Shown: positions 1 through 11,897, counted from the stretch's first letter. The stretch: 64,000 nt of DNA from Cheiracanthium punctorium (GCA_038373885.1 JAWZYV010016058.1:2108001-2172000); one strand, 5' to 3'. The notes: generated from the letters alone by a model not told the origin. Numbers and translations are program-made.

Positions 1-381
1 AACATATGAATTAAACTCTGTTGCAGACTATATGACTTTTGTTCTAAATTATTTAAAATATCTTAAATCAGTTATCTTTCGAAGTCACGGCAACTTTCTA
101 TAACACAGTTCGATCTTTCCCCTACATTTATTTTTCTTGTCGCAGGCGATGCGTCTCACTAAAATAAAAATGAAAACAAACCGTGGAGGAAACTTATTAA
201 ACTCCTCTATTTTGAAAGTGAGTCGAATCAAGTGAATTTCGAAGGGTTTCATAATTATTTGCATTAATTTTGTGTCACTATGTATAAAAGAATAAATAAG
301 TAAAATAAATAAATAAATAAAAATAATAATGTGAGCTGCTACGGAAGGATTTCTGAAATAATATACGTAATATTTTTAATA
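1..381. other. AT-rich non-coding flank
   Basis: I see no exon, RNA gene or repeat boundary here. There is a short AAATAAATAAATA run near 305-325 just before the first SINE. Confidence 0.5.
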
Positions 382-612
382 GCCGACCGGATTGTATGGT
401 GGGTAAAGCACCGTTCTACGGTTTCGGGTTCAACTCCCGGCGGGCGGGGTTCGATACCCGACAGGACGTTGTTGTCATTTGTCCGTCCCTTCATAGGGGG
501 CGACGTTGGTCCACCTACATGGTGCCCCCATAATAAATTGGCCAACAATTCCGTCCCGTTGAGGCACCAAGGCAGCGGCTGGCCATTGGAAAAAATATAT
601 TTAATAATTTAA
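382..612 (+). repeat. tRNA-derived SINE (family D)
   Basis: The left part looks like a tRNA with Pol III internal promoter elements: an A-box-like TGGTGGGTAAAGC near 397 and B-box-like GGTTCAACTCC near 426, followed by a second GGTTCGATACC near 448. A non-tRNA body follows, then an AT-rich tail (AAAAAATATATTTAATAATTT). The body segment around 520-590 (GGTGCCCCCATAAT ... GGCTGGCCATTGG) reappears in diverged form near 24016-24090, supporting a dispersed family. The 93- and 69-codon ORFs here simply lie across the SINE. Internal promoter boxes plus an A-rich 3' end support a SINE; I do not know the family name. Confidence 0.65.
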
Positions 613-2280
613 CTTCAGTAACCAAACTTAAAAGTCCCGAAACTTTTTTATCTATCTATTTATTTATTTAAGAAAAGACTGAATTTTACAGCAATGTGCT
701 AAGGAAATTTGTAAATAACTCACAGTTTTATACTTATGTGAATTATTTACACTTTATTGTTTGTTAGTCTTAGGCACATTAAAAAACTTTTGCAGTTTCT
801 CCTGAATTTGAAAGTAACAGCACTTAAAAATGATAATAAATAATCATATATGAAAGATTCATCTAATGGTTATTATCTGCAGAAAGATGCACTTTGAAAC
901 ACAAACCATTAATACACTCAAATGCATAGTGCAGAGAGCTATATAATTTCATTTTGAAAAGGAAAATTCGAAGGTACAGTTTTTGAAGCAATTACTACGT
1001 CTTTATAGTCGGAGACACTGGATTTTGTCATTCAAATAAAAGTTAAACAAATGGTTAGGTAGGGAAAAATTCAGGAGATCAGTATTATTGTTAGAGATTT
1101 TTTATTGTACCATAAGTATTATTAGAATATTTTCAGGAATGCAATATATTTGAGCAATATTTTTTATTCTAAATACTTAAATAATGTTTTTTTTAAAAAC
1201 CGTTCTAATAAGTAAAGCAATAGCTATCATTAAAAGAGTTTAATAGCGTTTTCTTAAAAGAATGGACAAAACCAATTATTGCAAACCCAGATTAAGTAAA
1301 TTAAAATCTATGAATGCTGGTTAAGCTTTTTATTAAAATATAAAGTGAAGTTTTCTTTATGTCCGTATTTGCGAAGTTTTCTTTACCTTTAGGCTAATAA
1401 TTTTAGGCTAATAATACCTTTAGGTCATCTAGACTAATTTAATGTTTTTTAAATATGTTATTTTAGTACTCAGAATTTGTGAAAACAGAAGTTTTCGACT
1501 GCTTTTAGTACCATACTTTTCTTTTTTTTTAAATAGACTGATGAAATCAATATATGCAATCGGACAAATTTTAAAACCAAACCAACTACAAAAAAAAAAA
1601 AAAAAAAAAAGAGGAATTGTTTTAGGAAACAGAAATACAGTAGATGCCGCTTAAAGTAATTACCTCGGGACTACGGGTTTCTGATAACAATATCCGATTG
1701 ATAACAATAAGCGATTGAAAAAAAAATTAATGATAGAGCCTGGTGTTATTTAGATAACTAATTACTTATGATAAAAAGAAATACTTTATTACGACAAAAT
1801 GAAATATTGAGACAGAAAACATTTATTGAAAGAATTCGGTATTTTTCCCCCCCGGTATTTTGTATAAATCTTCATTAAAGGTTCATTAATAAACTGTGCA
1901 TACTCATTGTGATTATGAAAGTTATCCGAAACATGGTGTAACGCCTCTTCTCATAATTATCGAATATCGTCTGAATAGCTTTTTCCCTCTGAGCCTCTAA
2001 TATATGTGCTTAACGCCAATACACAAACAAACGCCAATTTTGTTTAGCACTAGGGTGCTATTTCGCTCAATCCCAGAATTTTGTCTAAGCGATCTTGGAG
2101 ACAGGTTTTGTAGACATGAACTGTCACGGGGAAGATCTTTCCAGATGTGTTTGAGGGATAACGTGGAGAGGGGAGGGGCGTTAATAAAATGTTGAAAGTC
2201 GCACAAGGTTTGCAATTTTCGATGATGGATCGCTAAGTTTGGTACCAAAACGCGACAATTTAATATATAATAAATTACGA
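613..2280. other. Non-coding, AT-rich
   Basis: Nothing convincing was found apart from a poly(A) tract of about 20 bases at 1591-1610. The segment 2190-2240 (cgctaagtttgg and neighbours) shares short wording with the tandem family at 18.1-18.8 kb and may be a fragment of it. Confidence 0.5.
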
Positions 2281-3291
2281 GTATAGTTAGAAAATGCCTG
2301 GTGAGGATTTTAAAACAGTTTTGATACGCGATTTTAATATAGATTTTAATTCCGAAGAAGTTTTTTATGGAACAAGGAAGGAAAACACGGTACATTCATG
2401 GATTATGGTACATTTTCCAAACAGTATTTAAAATGGTAGAGGATAGTTGGATTATGCTTGGCGAAGGTTGTATAACAATTTTAGTTGGTGATTTTAAGAT
2501 AGATTTCGGTTCCAAAGATGCGTTTTATTTAAAAAGAAAGGCGAACACGGCATACTCATGGATTATGATGCCTATTCCAAACACTATTTAATATGGTGAA
2601 GTATAGTTGGAATATGCCTAGCGGAGATTGAAAAACAGTTTAAGAAGGCGATTTTAAGATAGATTTCGATTCCAAATATGTGTTTTACAGTACAAGAAAG
2701 AGTTGATTCCTATTTTAACGCCCCCACTCTCGCCAACCTAAAAATTCGTCGCACTTTGGCGAGCTTTGCAGTCATGGGTCTCTAGGAGTAATGCACAAGT
2801 TTCAACGTTCCCAAAAGAACTAGATGAAAACTAAAGTGAACAAATTAGCGATAAACGCACCAGTTAAGGAATTTGTAGACACTTAATTATTAAAACTACA
2901 TTAATTGCCAACCCAAAATAAATAATTAAGTAATGGAATGCTGTACTTACATGTTATTCCAAATCGCTATTTTAATTTTAAATTACGGTTGCCACATAGA
3001 TTCAAAAACTGCCACGGTTGACTGCATATGTTTAACTATCGCCACCTAGGCTAGAGTCGGGGCGTTAAAGTAGGAATCAACCCAAGAATGACATAGACGG
3101 TGTACTCATGGATTATGATGCACATTCGAAACAGTATTTAAAACGGTGAATTATAGTTGGAATACACTTGGCAAAGATTGTAAAATAGATTTAGTAGGCG
3201 ATTTTAAGATAGATTTTGATTCCAAAGATGGGTTTTACGGAACAAGGAAGAAAAATGCGGCACATTCATTAATAATGATACACTTTCCAAC
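2281..3291. repeat. 160-bp tandem satellite, about 4 units, interrupted
   Basis: Homologous units start at 2281, 2441, 2601 and 3151 with the recurring phrase TATAGTTGG...TATGC. A second anchor, GATTTTAA(G/T)ATAGATTT, occurs at 2330, 2490, 2650 and 3200. The first two spacings are exactly 160. The third is 550, which becomes 160 again after subtracting the 382-bp element at 2701-3082 and one 8-bp target duplication. The units differ at many positions, so this is an old array. ORFs across it (132 codons on minus, 74 on plus) are not conserved from unit to unit. Confidence 0.85.
2701..3082. mobile_element. Non-autonomous TIR element inside the 160-bp satellite (hAT-like by target duplication)
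   Basis: The terminal inverted repeats read AGTTGATTCCTATTTTAACG at the left and match, with about two changes, the reverse complement of GGGGCGTTAAAGTAGGAATC at the right. The flanks CAAGAAAG (2693-2700) and CAAGAATG (3083-3090) form an 8-bp target duplication with one mismatch. Removing the element and one duplication copy restores the 160-bp satellite period exactly, which fixes both boundaries. No coding capacity is visible. An 8-bp duplication suits the hAT superfamily, but the termini are not a canonical CAG...CTG type, so the assignment is tentative. Confidence 0.75.
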
Positions 3292-3632
3292 TTAATGGAA
3301 TAAGGAAGAAACATAGGGATGATGCATGAATCTTGAAACGCTTTTAATATATAGCACTTTAGTGCGTATTTAAAGTCTGAAAGTGTTTCAGATTTTTTTA
3401 CTTTTTTTTATTCCTTTTTTTTGCCTAAGGTATGCAATTTCAAGTAATTGGCTTCTTAACAAAGCCCCGTCTTATAATACATTTTTCAGGAACTGATGTG
3501 AGAAAAATGTGATGAAATTAACCAAAAAGCTGATCACACAAAGCGTTTGATTTTCTATGGAATGAAATACAGGGGTCGGTGCCAGTTGATTCCGATAACG
3601 ATAAGAGATTGATAGCAATAGCAGTGATCACA
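3292..3632. other. Non-coding spacer
   Basis: No feature is recognised between the satellite and the piggyBac-like element. It includes T-rich runs near 3395-3425. Confidence 0.5.
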
Positions 3633-3636
3633 TTAA

Positions 3637-4149
3637 CCCTTTGAGGCGCAACCCTTTCCCAATGCTGAAAAATGGGCAGCCGCTGCCATCGCTCGACTTA
3701 ACTACCAGCAAGATGGCGGATGATCGAAACGTTCATCGTGTGCCACAGATCTAGAGGCCTTTTTTTGACGACAGCTGGCTGTGCGTGCGGCACAGCCAGC
3801 TGTCGTCAAAAAAGGGCCTCTAGATCTGTGGCAACGCGATGAACATTTCGATCGTCCGCCACTTTGCTGGTAGTTAAGTCGAGCGATGGCAACGGCTGCC
3901 CTTTTTCTCCATTGGGCAATCTACCCAGCTGTTCTCGCATTCTTCCATTTTTCAGCAGATGTCAGTGCTGTTAAAAATAATCGTGAAAATTTTTTGACGG
4001 TAAATGACGTCCTAAAAAGTAAAGGATTCTCGTGGAGCTATGTCACCTGCAACTATTTTTATAGAAATCAAATCTATTCTAAGTGACTGGCAACAATCAA
4101 AATGACAGAGTTTGATGTTCCCAGAGCGAGAACACTGCGCATTAAAGGG
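3637..4149. mobile_element. piggyBac-like MITE with long hairpin (copy 1)
   Basis: TTAA at 3633-3636 is followed by CCCTTTGAGGCGCA. The right end reads TGCGCATTAAAGGG and is followed by GTAA, a one-base variant of TTAA. TTAA target sites plus CCC...GGG ends are typical of the piggyBac superfamily. Inside, 3674-3784 and 3790-3901 are nearly perfect inverted arms of about 110 bp around a 5-base loop, so a transcript would fold into a long duplex. The element has no transposase. Two relatives lie at 10787 and 58941. The 66-codon ORFs overlapping it are unlikely to be genes. Confidence 0.8.
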
Positions 4150-4153
4150 GTAA

Positions 4154-4901
4154 GCGGCATCTACTGTAATTTCAACACTAATCATTTCGGAGCTTTCTTT
4201 AGTCTTATACACTTCCGATTTAATCTATCCATTAGACTACGTAAACGTAGCAGACATATGTTTTAAATTTGAACGCTTAAAGATATTGAATATGTAAACT
4301 TGGAGCGAGAGAAATTCTACTCCGCAAACAGTCGCCCTTAGCCCTCCCTATCCCTCACGTCTTTCACCTCTACTTCAAACGAATGAGCTGTCATTTTTAC
4401 TTTTATCATCTTTGTCCATCATTACATTCTATTCTTTTTTTTTAACCACTGTTTGTTATGAACAGCTCCCACGTGATTATCGACCCGCCAGAGATGAACG
4501 GCAAACGAACCGAGTCTAATGCTGTGACCGTAACGTTGGAGGAATGTGGGCTATGCAATTTTCCATCTGCATTCCCTTCTACGAATTTAAATGAGCATTA
4601 TCCGTGACACCTTACAGCTCTCCTAGGAGATTGAGATGGAATATAGAATGCGATGTAGTGACAGTGAGGCGAATTACGGACTTATCATTTTCGTCTAGCT
4701 GTTAAATAGGCTTCATAAAACTAATTATTTTCCGCGCAGAAATAAATTATCCAGTTTTAAAATCTCAGGCCCCATTATATTTTCGAATCATTAATTTTAA
4801 ACTATGATAATTGAATGAGCATTATTAAATTGCTTCTGAAAGATGAGATTGTCGATTTGTGGCGAATAGTAATATGTAGATATGTATCTAGAGTAGTTAT
4901 G
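4154..4901. other. Non-coding, with one short ORF
   Basis: This has slightly higher GC around 4320-4620 than its surroundings. A 49-codon ORF there is listed separately. I see no repeat with clear ends. Confidence 0.4.
4458..4607 (+). CDS. Short unrecognised ORF, 49 aa, possible exon or chance
   Basis: An ATG at 4458 opens 49 codons ending in TGA at 4605-4607, starting MNSSHVIIDPPEMNGKR. It lies in a locally GC-richer pocket, uses a balanced codon set and contains a CGLC motif, which is unusual in this AT-rich window. I do not recognise the protein. No flanking splice sites or promoter are convincing. It could be an exon, a transposon remnant or chance. Confidence 0.2.
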   Translation: MNSSHVIIDPPEMNGKRTESNAVTVTLEECGLCNFPSAFPSTNLNEHYP

Positions 4902-4981
4902 TATGCATAATCATATATGATTGTAAGCATAATCATATATGATTGTAAGCATAATCATATAATCATATATGATATGCATAA
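4902..4981. repeat. 22-bp tandem repeat, about 3.5 units
   Basis: The unit GCATAATCATATATGATTGT (plus AA) starts at 4905, 4927 and 4949, then degenerates. ATCATATATGAT is itself a palindrome, so each unit can form a small cruciform. Confidence 0.8.
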
Positions 4982-5751
4982 TGGTGAGTAGAAAATATGA
5001 GAATATGATATTACAAATTGGTAGAAGTAATTATGCATCAATAATTTGTGTTTATGACGGTTTTGAAATGTGGAATATATATGAAAATATAATAAATGCT
5101 TTTAAAAGAAAAGGAAAACTTCATGTTTCATAATTTTATTGATTTAATAACGGAAAAAATTACAGGGCACTGTAAATGCAACCAAAATATGCTACAAATC
5201 ATCAAAATTCTACTACCAATCTATTTTATCATTCTGGTAATCATGGAATTTTAAAGTATTTTATTTTAAGATTGCCTGGGAGTTTTTGGATAACAGTATT
5301 TTTATTGCAAAATTCGGTTTATCTCGATGGATACGACGCCCGTCAGTTGCTTTGCATAAATATATCCCACTATTAGAGAAACAAGCACCGTCCCGTTCTT
5401 TGTTGTAACTATTACTGTTGAGGGTTATGTGTTGGAAGATTTTAAAGATTTTAGCCCTCTCTAAAATAGATTTTCCACTGCAATAATTGGAAATGGAGCG
5501 TTCTACTAGGGAGTTGGATGCAGAGTTTCCTAGGAAACCAAAAAGCCTAACCAGTTATGTTAACGATCGGGTTCCGAAATATTTCACCTTTCTCATCTAA
5601 CTCATAGTAGGAAGTATTTCTTCTGCAAAAAAATTTTACTACTATGTCATTATAAAAGGGTTTGATATTTTTAATTTGAAGTATAGTTAGGTAACTCGTC
5701 GCTGATAATAGAATACACGAAATGCGTCAGGTGATACCTGTAAAAAAATAT
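4982..5751. other. Non-coding
   Basis: Nothing recognisable. A 66-codon ORF at 5176-5376 has no supporting feature. Confidence 0.45.
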
Positions 5752-6215
5752 GGAGTGACGCCACTCGACTTTCCGAACACTTACGATTAAGGTCATTACC
5801 AAGCATTTAAATAAATTTTAGTCCATGAATAATTCAAACATATATACCAAATTGAAGCTCAATCGAATGCACCGTTTAAACGCTTGCGCACTTTGAAGAA
5901 TTTCTCCCCATAGGCCATAATGTAAAAGAAATCTTTGTCGTAGCCCTATAGAAAAACTATAAATCCTATACACACCAAAATCAATACCAGTATTATGATG
6001 GTGGTTTATAGCATATATACCCAATTTGAGCTCAATCGAATGCCCCGTTTAGGAGCTATCGTGTTCTCACACACACACACACACACACACATCTCGTAAA
6101 AACTGCACAAAGGAATTCAGCAGACTTCAAAACGTGTAAATACACCAAAATCTCGAAGTCGAATTATTTCATGATTACAATACTTTCCTTACATGGTACA
6201 TGTTCGGAAAGTAAC
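5752..6215. mobile_element. Dispersed repeat with internal 173-bp tandem units (copy 1, two units)
   Basis: The segment matches 31407-32051 along almost its whole length. The near-terminal sequence ACTTTCCGAACA (5768-5779) is inverted as TGTTCGGAAAGT (6201-6212), giving short terminal inverted repeats. Inside, units starting GCTCAATCGAATG at 5857 and 6030 repeat at 173 bp, and a (CA)n tract lies at 6067-6092. The second copy holds three units. A 68-codon minus-strand ORF overlaps a unit, and similar ORFs occur in the other copy because the DNA is homologous. It behaves as a non-autonomous DNA element; I cannot assign a superfamily. Confidence 0.7.
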
Positions 6216-9200
6216 AAGGAAGATCTCTCACTATTATAACTCACGAGTTTTCAAATGGATGAAGTTCAGGGCTTTGTGAAGCTAGGAGGTTAATTTCCAC
6301 AACTAATACAAATAAAAAACGTCAACTCTGTATTCTTCTGCATTACGTGAAATAAGTTCCACACGAAACGCTTTCGAATCGTTTCAATTCAAAATTTAAA
6401 TCGCTAAAAACTGGGAAACGGGTAGAATTTATATGAGCAACTAGTCTTTTTTTTCTACAAATGTCTCTAAATTGTCAAGACACAATCGGTCAAATGGTTT
6501 AGAATAGCTTACGACAAAAATAAATGGTACAGACAAAGTGATAATTTTTTTGGTTTTTTAATGTATGGATGAAGCAATGATTAGGACATTAGATGCTCAA
6601 AAAATTTTCCATTTCAAATGATACACGCTTCTGGAAGTAACATTTAAGAAAGAATATATTGGTGTAGTGCCTCAGCTATTTATTAAAAAGCACCATTTGT
6701 GTAATCCTGTTAAAAGCATTCGCCTCCCCCCCGCTCTCAAATAAGCGCAGATGATGATTCCTACTCCACACAGCTATTAGGCGAGAACGATATTTTTCTC
6801 TTCAATGATCATAAAAGCGATAAAATAAGCCTCCCCGCCCACTTTAGAATAAAAAATTTCTCGTTACATTCGTCAATTTGTTTTAACCAACATCATAATT
6901 GATTGATTTCTTTCTAAAAATCATGCAACGGATAAAATAAATCTGGTTTCAAAATCTCAAAAACTCTTAAATACTAGTGCTACAGCGAAATTAAAATAAA
7001 TCGCCTTGTATAAAATACGCATAAAGCTTGATATGAAATCCATATATGTTAATTTTAAAAGGCATAATGATCTCTTTATTGTAGACATTAAAGGAAATGC
7101 TTTGCACTCTTAAGACGTACGTGTAAGATTTGATATTACTCTTTTGCATGTTCTGATATAGTTATTTATTTTCATTTTAAGCTAAGCACAATTTTATTTA
7201 TTTTGTGTTATTTAATTAATTTATTTAAATATTGCGTATACAAAATGCGCTGACAAAAAATTATTGTTTCAGTTTATGTAAAATCAGTTTAAATTTGAGT
7301 GTATCATTTGCCATTTTATGCTAATCTTTGAAGAACAGCAATTTTGGAGGAAAAGCTCTTCAATATATAAATTCATCGTGAAAACATCATATGCTTTGCA
7401 GACAGTTTTGTGTAAAGTGCACTAAACTTATGCACAACTTTATTCTCCTAATAAGATATTTGGTGTGAAAATTAGTTAGTCTATATCATAGAAAAAACAA
7501 ACAAAAAATCAGTATACTATGAACGGATATTATACAAAACTCAACTTTATGAGCATTATTAAGTCTTAATTTTTCATAAACCACGTTTTTCATAAAATAT
7601 TTTATAAGCATAAAATGTTTAGCTCATTTCTCATTTTAAATAGAGATCACTTTTACTTAAATTAAAAAAATCTATAGGTAATACCGAGTTAAAATATCAG
7701 CTGTATTTGTTTAGAAAACCTTGAATATTTAGTGCAAAGTATCAGTGTACGCAACAGAAATTCATGCTACCAGACTATATAATCACAATACGTATATTCT
7801 GCATGCCTTTCACACATGTACAATGCTGTAACATAAGTACGATCATAGCTGCGCAGTCTTATTTAACTGTAAGTGTGATAAAAATCTAAATTAATTTTCT
7901 AATGAAAAAATGTCCCCATGGAATTAAAGAACAACATCTTAATTAGAGAAATGTTTCAGCTGTTAATTTTACGAAACTATTCTTGCACAGATGTGTTCCA
8001 ATCAGTTTCACTTGAATGAATTACTTTAATTAGCAAATACTTTGATTAAATTCTCTATGCAATTTCGTCTCCCACGAAAATGATTTACCACAGCTGGAAT
8101 TAATTCTAAAAAAATATATAATTATATTAAACTGTATTATGATATTATTCATGCTCATAATAACACAATAAAATAACTGTATAATCTGGAGTGACTCCTA
8201 TAATTAAACAGGAATAAAAGAGAGAAAGAGAGGAAAAATGAAATAAAAAATCCCTCAGTTTATGTATTGATAAATATAAAAAATTAAACTTATTTTACGT
8301 CAAAGGAAACCTACAAGATTTCTGCTACCGCATTTAAAGTTTTTGATTAATTTGAATGTAATTAAAAAGCGGATAAAACTTTTCCTCAAGATTTTTTTAA
8401 TCATAGGCTTATTAATACGAAGGTGCTTTGCGTTATTGAAAAGAGAAAATAATAATAATCAAAATTTTCTCAAAAAGTCTTACATTATGGTGTTTTTTTA
8501 GCATTAAATAAGCAAATTTATTCGTAAATGAAATAAAAAGCTACGGAAATCTTGTCAAATCTAAAGAAATGACATAAAATGGTATATTTTAAAAGAAAAG
8601 AAAAAACTTACGTATATGGTGCATATAAATGTGCAAGAAATCACAATTTAAAATTTAGTCAACTTTAGTTTCTTTTTTAAAATTTTATAAAACTATAATA
8701 AAATGGAAATTTTTAGGATAGTTTTAGGACACGATAGTTCTAATAAACATTTTTACAGATCAAATATTACTCTGCACACAAGATCGATGGGAAAAAAAAG
8801 TTAAAAACCAAACGAAACAGTAATTAATAAGTATTATATAGTATTTAATACAAACTTTGCCTATACAACTGCATTATAAAGAAATATACAATTTCGATTC
8901 GGACATTAATATTTTTTAATTATTTTAACGATTTGCGTGAAGTTTATAAACATTTTGATACGTATAACATAGTGCGACAGTACTACATAAAATTTTAAAT
9001 TAAATTATATTTCTTTAAAACTTAATCATTGTATGTGAAATTATTTAATTTATATTTTACAAACGAAAGCTAAATCAGAAATTCTTTTATTATAATAGTT
9101 TATATAACCTATATTAATACCTATATAATATATATAACCTATTTTAATAGTTTGTATAGTTGAATATGTTACCTAACACATTGGTTGTCCAGACGTTGAT

Positions 9201-10291
9201 AATATCTGAGTTCAGAAAATTAAAGTAAAACTTTTGAAAATTCTTGAGGTGGAGGGGGGGTTGGAGATGAAATCATAAAATTGTAGAGGGGAGACCAAGG
9301 GAATCGCTTCACTTTAAGAAAATTTTTTTTTCCTTTATTTCTATAATTTTCTACACTATATTGAAATCTTTCTGCAGTTTCAATTACGCAAGAGACGTAT
9401 ATAAACACGCAAAGCAACGAATATTTTCATACATAATAAATTACTTTTAATAACATGAAAAAATTCTATGGGCTGATTCGAAGCCCCTATGCATTATATT
9501 GTGTGCATTTTCTTTGTATAAACATGAATGTATATTTTTAAAAAGATTGATAGACTGTTGATTTAATCAATTTTCTAACACTCATTTTCATAAATCTGCT
9601 ACTCTTTATAAAATAATTACCAGGTATTAAAATTCACTGTTGCTAAACGTCTTAATCTAATCAAATTAATGAGATACGGATAATTTAAGTATGTAATTTT
9701 CTGAGAAACACATGAATTAAAAACATACTGCTCAACGAATGCAAATTTAAACTGTTGAACATTTGGAATAAAGTGAGAACAATGTTTAATTTATTTTACC
9801 CCGTGAAATTCTAAGAATTATTCATTTTCAGCCTTTCGAGGGAAAATTTTTTTAAAATGTTATTTCGGAACTTCTTAATATTTTAAACCCCTAGTTTGTA
9901 AGCCAATAGTGAGACCCTGACTATAAATTATTATAGTCAGCATATCACTTTGCAGTTCTTCCCTACAGTTTCAACTGATTATGTTTAATTAAGAAAAAAT
10001 CCGTTAATTTTTTATTTAATTTGTCCGTCAGATGAACAACGTGAGAGTGTTTACCTATAAGTGTACCATTTATCTAACACAAAAATCAGTCGTTCAAATA
10101 CAAGAAATACAAACTAGCTCTCTCAGTAATCTGAAATATAAGTTAGGAAAACCAATTTCAATTTCTGTAAGTAGTATGATTCAAGCGAATTTCAATAGTA
10201 CTAATGTTCTATTAAAGCTACGTAAACGGTAGCTGAATATAAATCAACAAAGTCCAATGCAATTTTAACTCAGTACTATAACCTATAACCC
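6216..10291. other. Long AT-rich stretch without recognised features
   Basis: No exon, RNA gene or repeat with defined ends was found over four kilobases. Short items only: a C-rich run at 6725-6735, a G-run at 9247-9256, and a small hairpin (GACTATAA...TTATAGTC) near 9918-9938. ORFs of 65-66 codons here are at chance level. Confidence 0.5.
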
Positions 10292-10410
10292 TCAACCCCC
10301 CCCCCCAAAAAAAAAAAATAAATAAATAAATAAATAAAAATAAAAATAATAAAAGTAATAATAAATCAATAAAAATAAAAACAATAAATAAGTAAACAAA
10401 TAAAAACAGA
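10292..10410. repeat. Poly-C / poly-A and AAATAA low-complexity tract
   Basis: A C-run (about 10300-10309) runs into an A-run and then AAATAAATAAAT-type repeats. The 71- and 81-codon minus-strand ORFs here are products of this low-complexity sequence. Confidence 0.85.
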
Positions 10411-10782
10411 TAACACGGCACAAGACTGACTGCAAGTAAACACAGTTCGCACCAGACAAACATAAATCTGCATAAAAATTTGTGAAACAGTTCAACGGTC
10501 TCAACACCCTGAAGTTAATCCCTGCCTGAAATCACGCACGTAAGTACCAATGCCCAGCAAATACGTGCGACGGTATCATTCACGCACACCGGAGTCCACT
10601 CTAAAATATCCCCCTGTAAAAAAATGTAACCGAAAACTAACAGCTCACGCGATCTAACCATTTGTCAGAATACTACTCGAGGAAGATCGACCGGCTTTTA
10701 CGCTGACAGAATTAGTGATCGAAATTTAAGGTAAAAAAAATGGAGATACTCGAGGAATTTATTTTAAAATGAAATTACTTCC
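10411..10782. other. Non-coding spacer
   Basis: No feature. The stretch AATAAAAACAGATAACACG near 10400 recurs near 13250, so both may belong to a short undefined repeat. Confidence 0.4.
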
Positions 10783-10786
10783 TTAA

Positions 10787-11210
10787 CCCTTTGAGGCGCA
10801 ACCCTTTCCCAATGCTGAAAAAAGGGCAGCCGTTGCCATCGCTCAACTTGTGCCGGCACAGCCAGCTGTCGTCAAAAAAGGGTCTCTAGATCTGTGGCAC
10901 GCGATGAACGTTTCGATCGTCTCCCATCTTGCAGGTAGTTAAGTCGATGGCAACGGCTGCCCTTTTTTCAGCATTGGGCAATCTATCCAGCTGTTCTCGC
11001 ATTTTTCCATTTTTCAGCAGATGTCAGTGCTGTTAAAAATAATCGTGACAATTTTGTACGGGAAATGACGTGGTAAAAAATAAAGGATTCTCGTGGAGCT
11101 ATGCCACCTGCAACTATTTTTATAGAAATCATATGTATTCTTCGTGACTGGCAACAGTCAAAACGTCAGAGTTTGGTGTTCCCAGAGCGGGAACACTGCG
11201 CGTTAAAGGG
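10787..11210. mobile_element. piggyBac-like MITE (copy 2, one hairpin arm deleted)
   Basis: TTAA at 10783-10786 precedes CCCTTTGAGGCGCA. The right end is TGCGCGTTAAAGGG followed by ATAA. The body matches copy 1 (3637-4149) closely, but most of the left hairpin arm is missing: the text jumps from GCCATCGCTCAACTT directly to the GGCACAGCCAGC start of the right arm. The result can no longer form the long hairpin. Such one-arm loss is a common fate of palindromes. Confidence 0.8.
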
Positions 11211-11214
11211 ATAA

Positions 11215-11774
11215 CAGTTTTGCAGTTGTTGTGGTATCTGAATGGGGCAGATCATGCCCACCCCAAAAAACATCAGGAGTGCGAGATCAATGCAAACAGA
11301 GAGATCATAAGAAAATTACCAGACAGAGAAGCCGACATCAAGGTGGAAGAAAAATCAATAAGTACGGTATCAGCAGGACATATAAAATCTGTAAAAATTG
11401 CCCTGGGAGTTGAGTCGAACGTATCTCCATCTGTCCTGCGCTTCTTGCAGCTCAACAAAGCTAGGGAAGCTCCCCTTCCCGGGAGAACAGTACACACACT
11501 GTGAAGATAGTGGATCTGACTAAGGCAGTGATTCATGCACATGTATCTATTTGACCTATAGTGGGCACGATACCAACCTAGTCTTTCAGCCCCCACCCCA
11601 CTCATGGAAAAAATAGAGTCCGAATTGTAAAGAAACAGATGGATACTTCTTGAGCAGGAGGCTGTAATTTCCCAAATATGTCAAAATATACCGCCCAACT
11701 AAGCCAATATTTGGAGAAGTGAATTTAGCATAATATAAAAAGCAAAATAAGTATTTAGTATTGTGTTGTGATAA
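11215..11774. other. Unrecognised stretch with overlapping ORFs
   Basis: It contains a 94-codon plus-strand ORF (11220-11504) and a 110-codon minus-strand ORF (11273-11605) that overlap each other. Neither resembles a known protein, and at most one could be coding. No splice sites or promoter stand out. It is probably an old repeat of unknown type. Confidence 0.35.
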
Positions 11775-11897
11775 GACAAACCTACTTGAAGGGTATCTTC
11801 CTAGGGGGAGGGTGCCTTGGGTGGATTACATTTTAAGGGGTTCTAACGCGCATTCATGTTATCTCTGGAGAAAACTCACCCCAAACTCCAGACCGTT
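11775..11897 (-). repeat. SINE family B fragment (body and tail)
   Basis: The order of phrases (GGGTATCTTCCTAGG, GTGCCTTGG, GGTTCTAACGCGCATTCATG, TCTGGAGAAAACTC, CCAGACCGTT) matches the other family B copies near 18.9, 22.0 and 31.0 kb. It is cut off at the CCGTT where the tRNA-like head would follow. Confidence 0.7.

Noticed and set aside
4902..4981. CRISPR-like array
   Set aside because: The 22-bp units are contiguous without spacers, in an animal genome; it is a simple tandem repeat.
10218..10507. Two hydrophobic minus-strand ORFs resembling membrane proteins
   Set aside because: They are translations of AAATAA/poly-A low-complexity DNA.
11220..11605. Gene in the overlapping 94-codon plus and 110-codon minus ORFs
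   Set aside because: Both frames overlap on opposite strands and neither has a recognisable domain; the region directly follows a piggyBac-like MITE.
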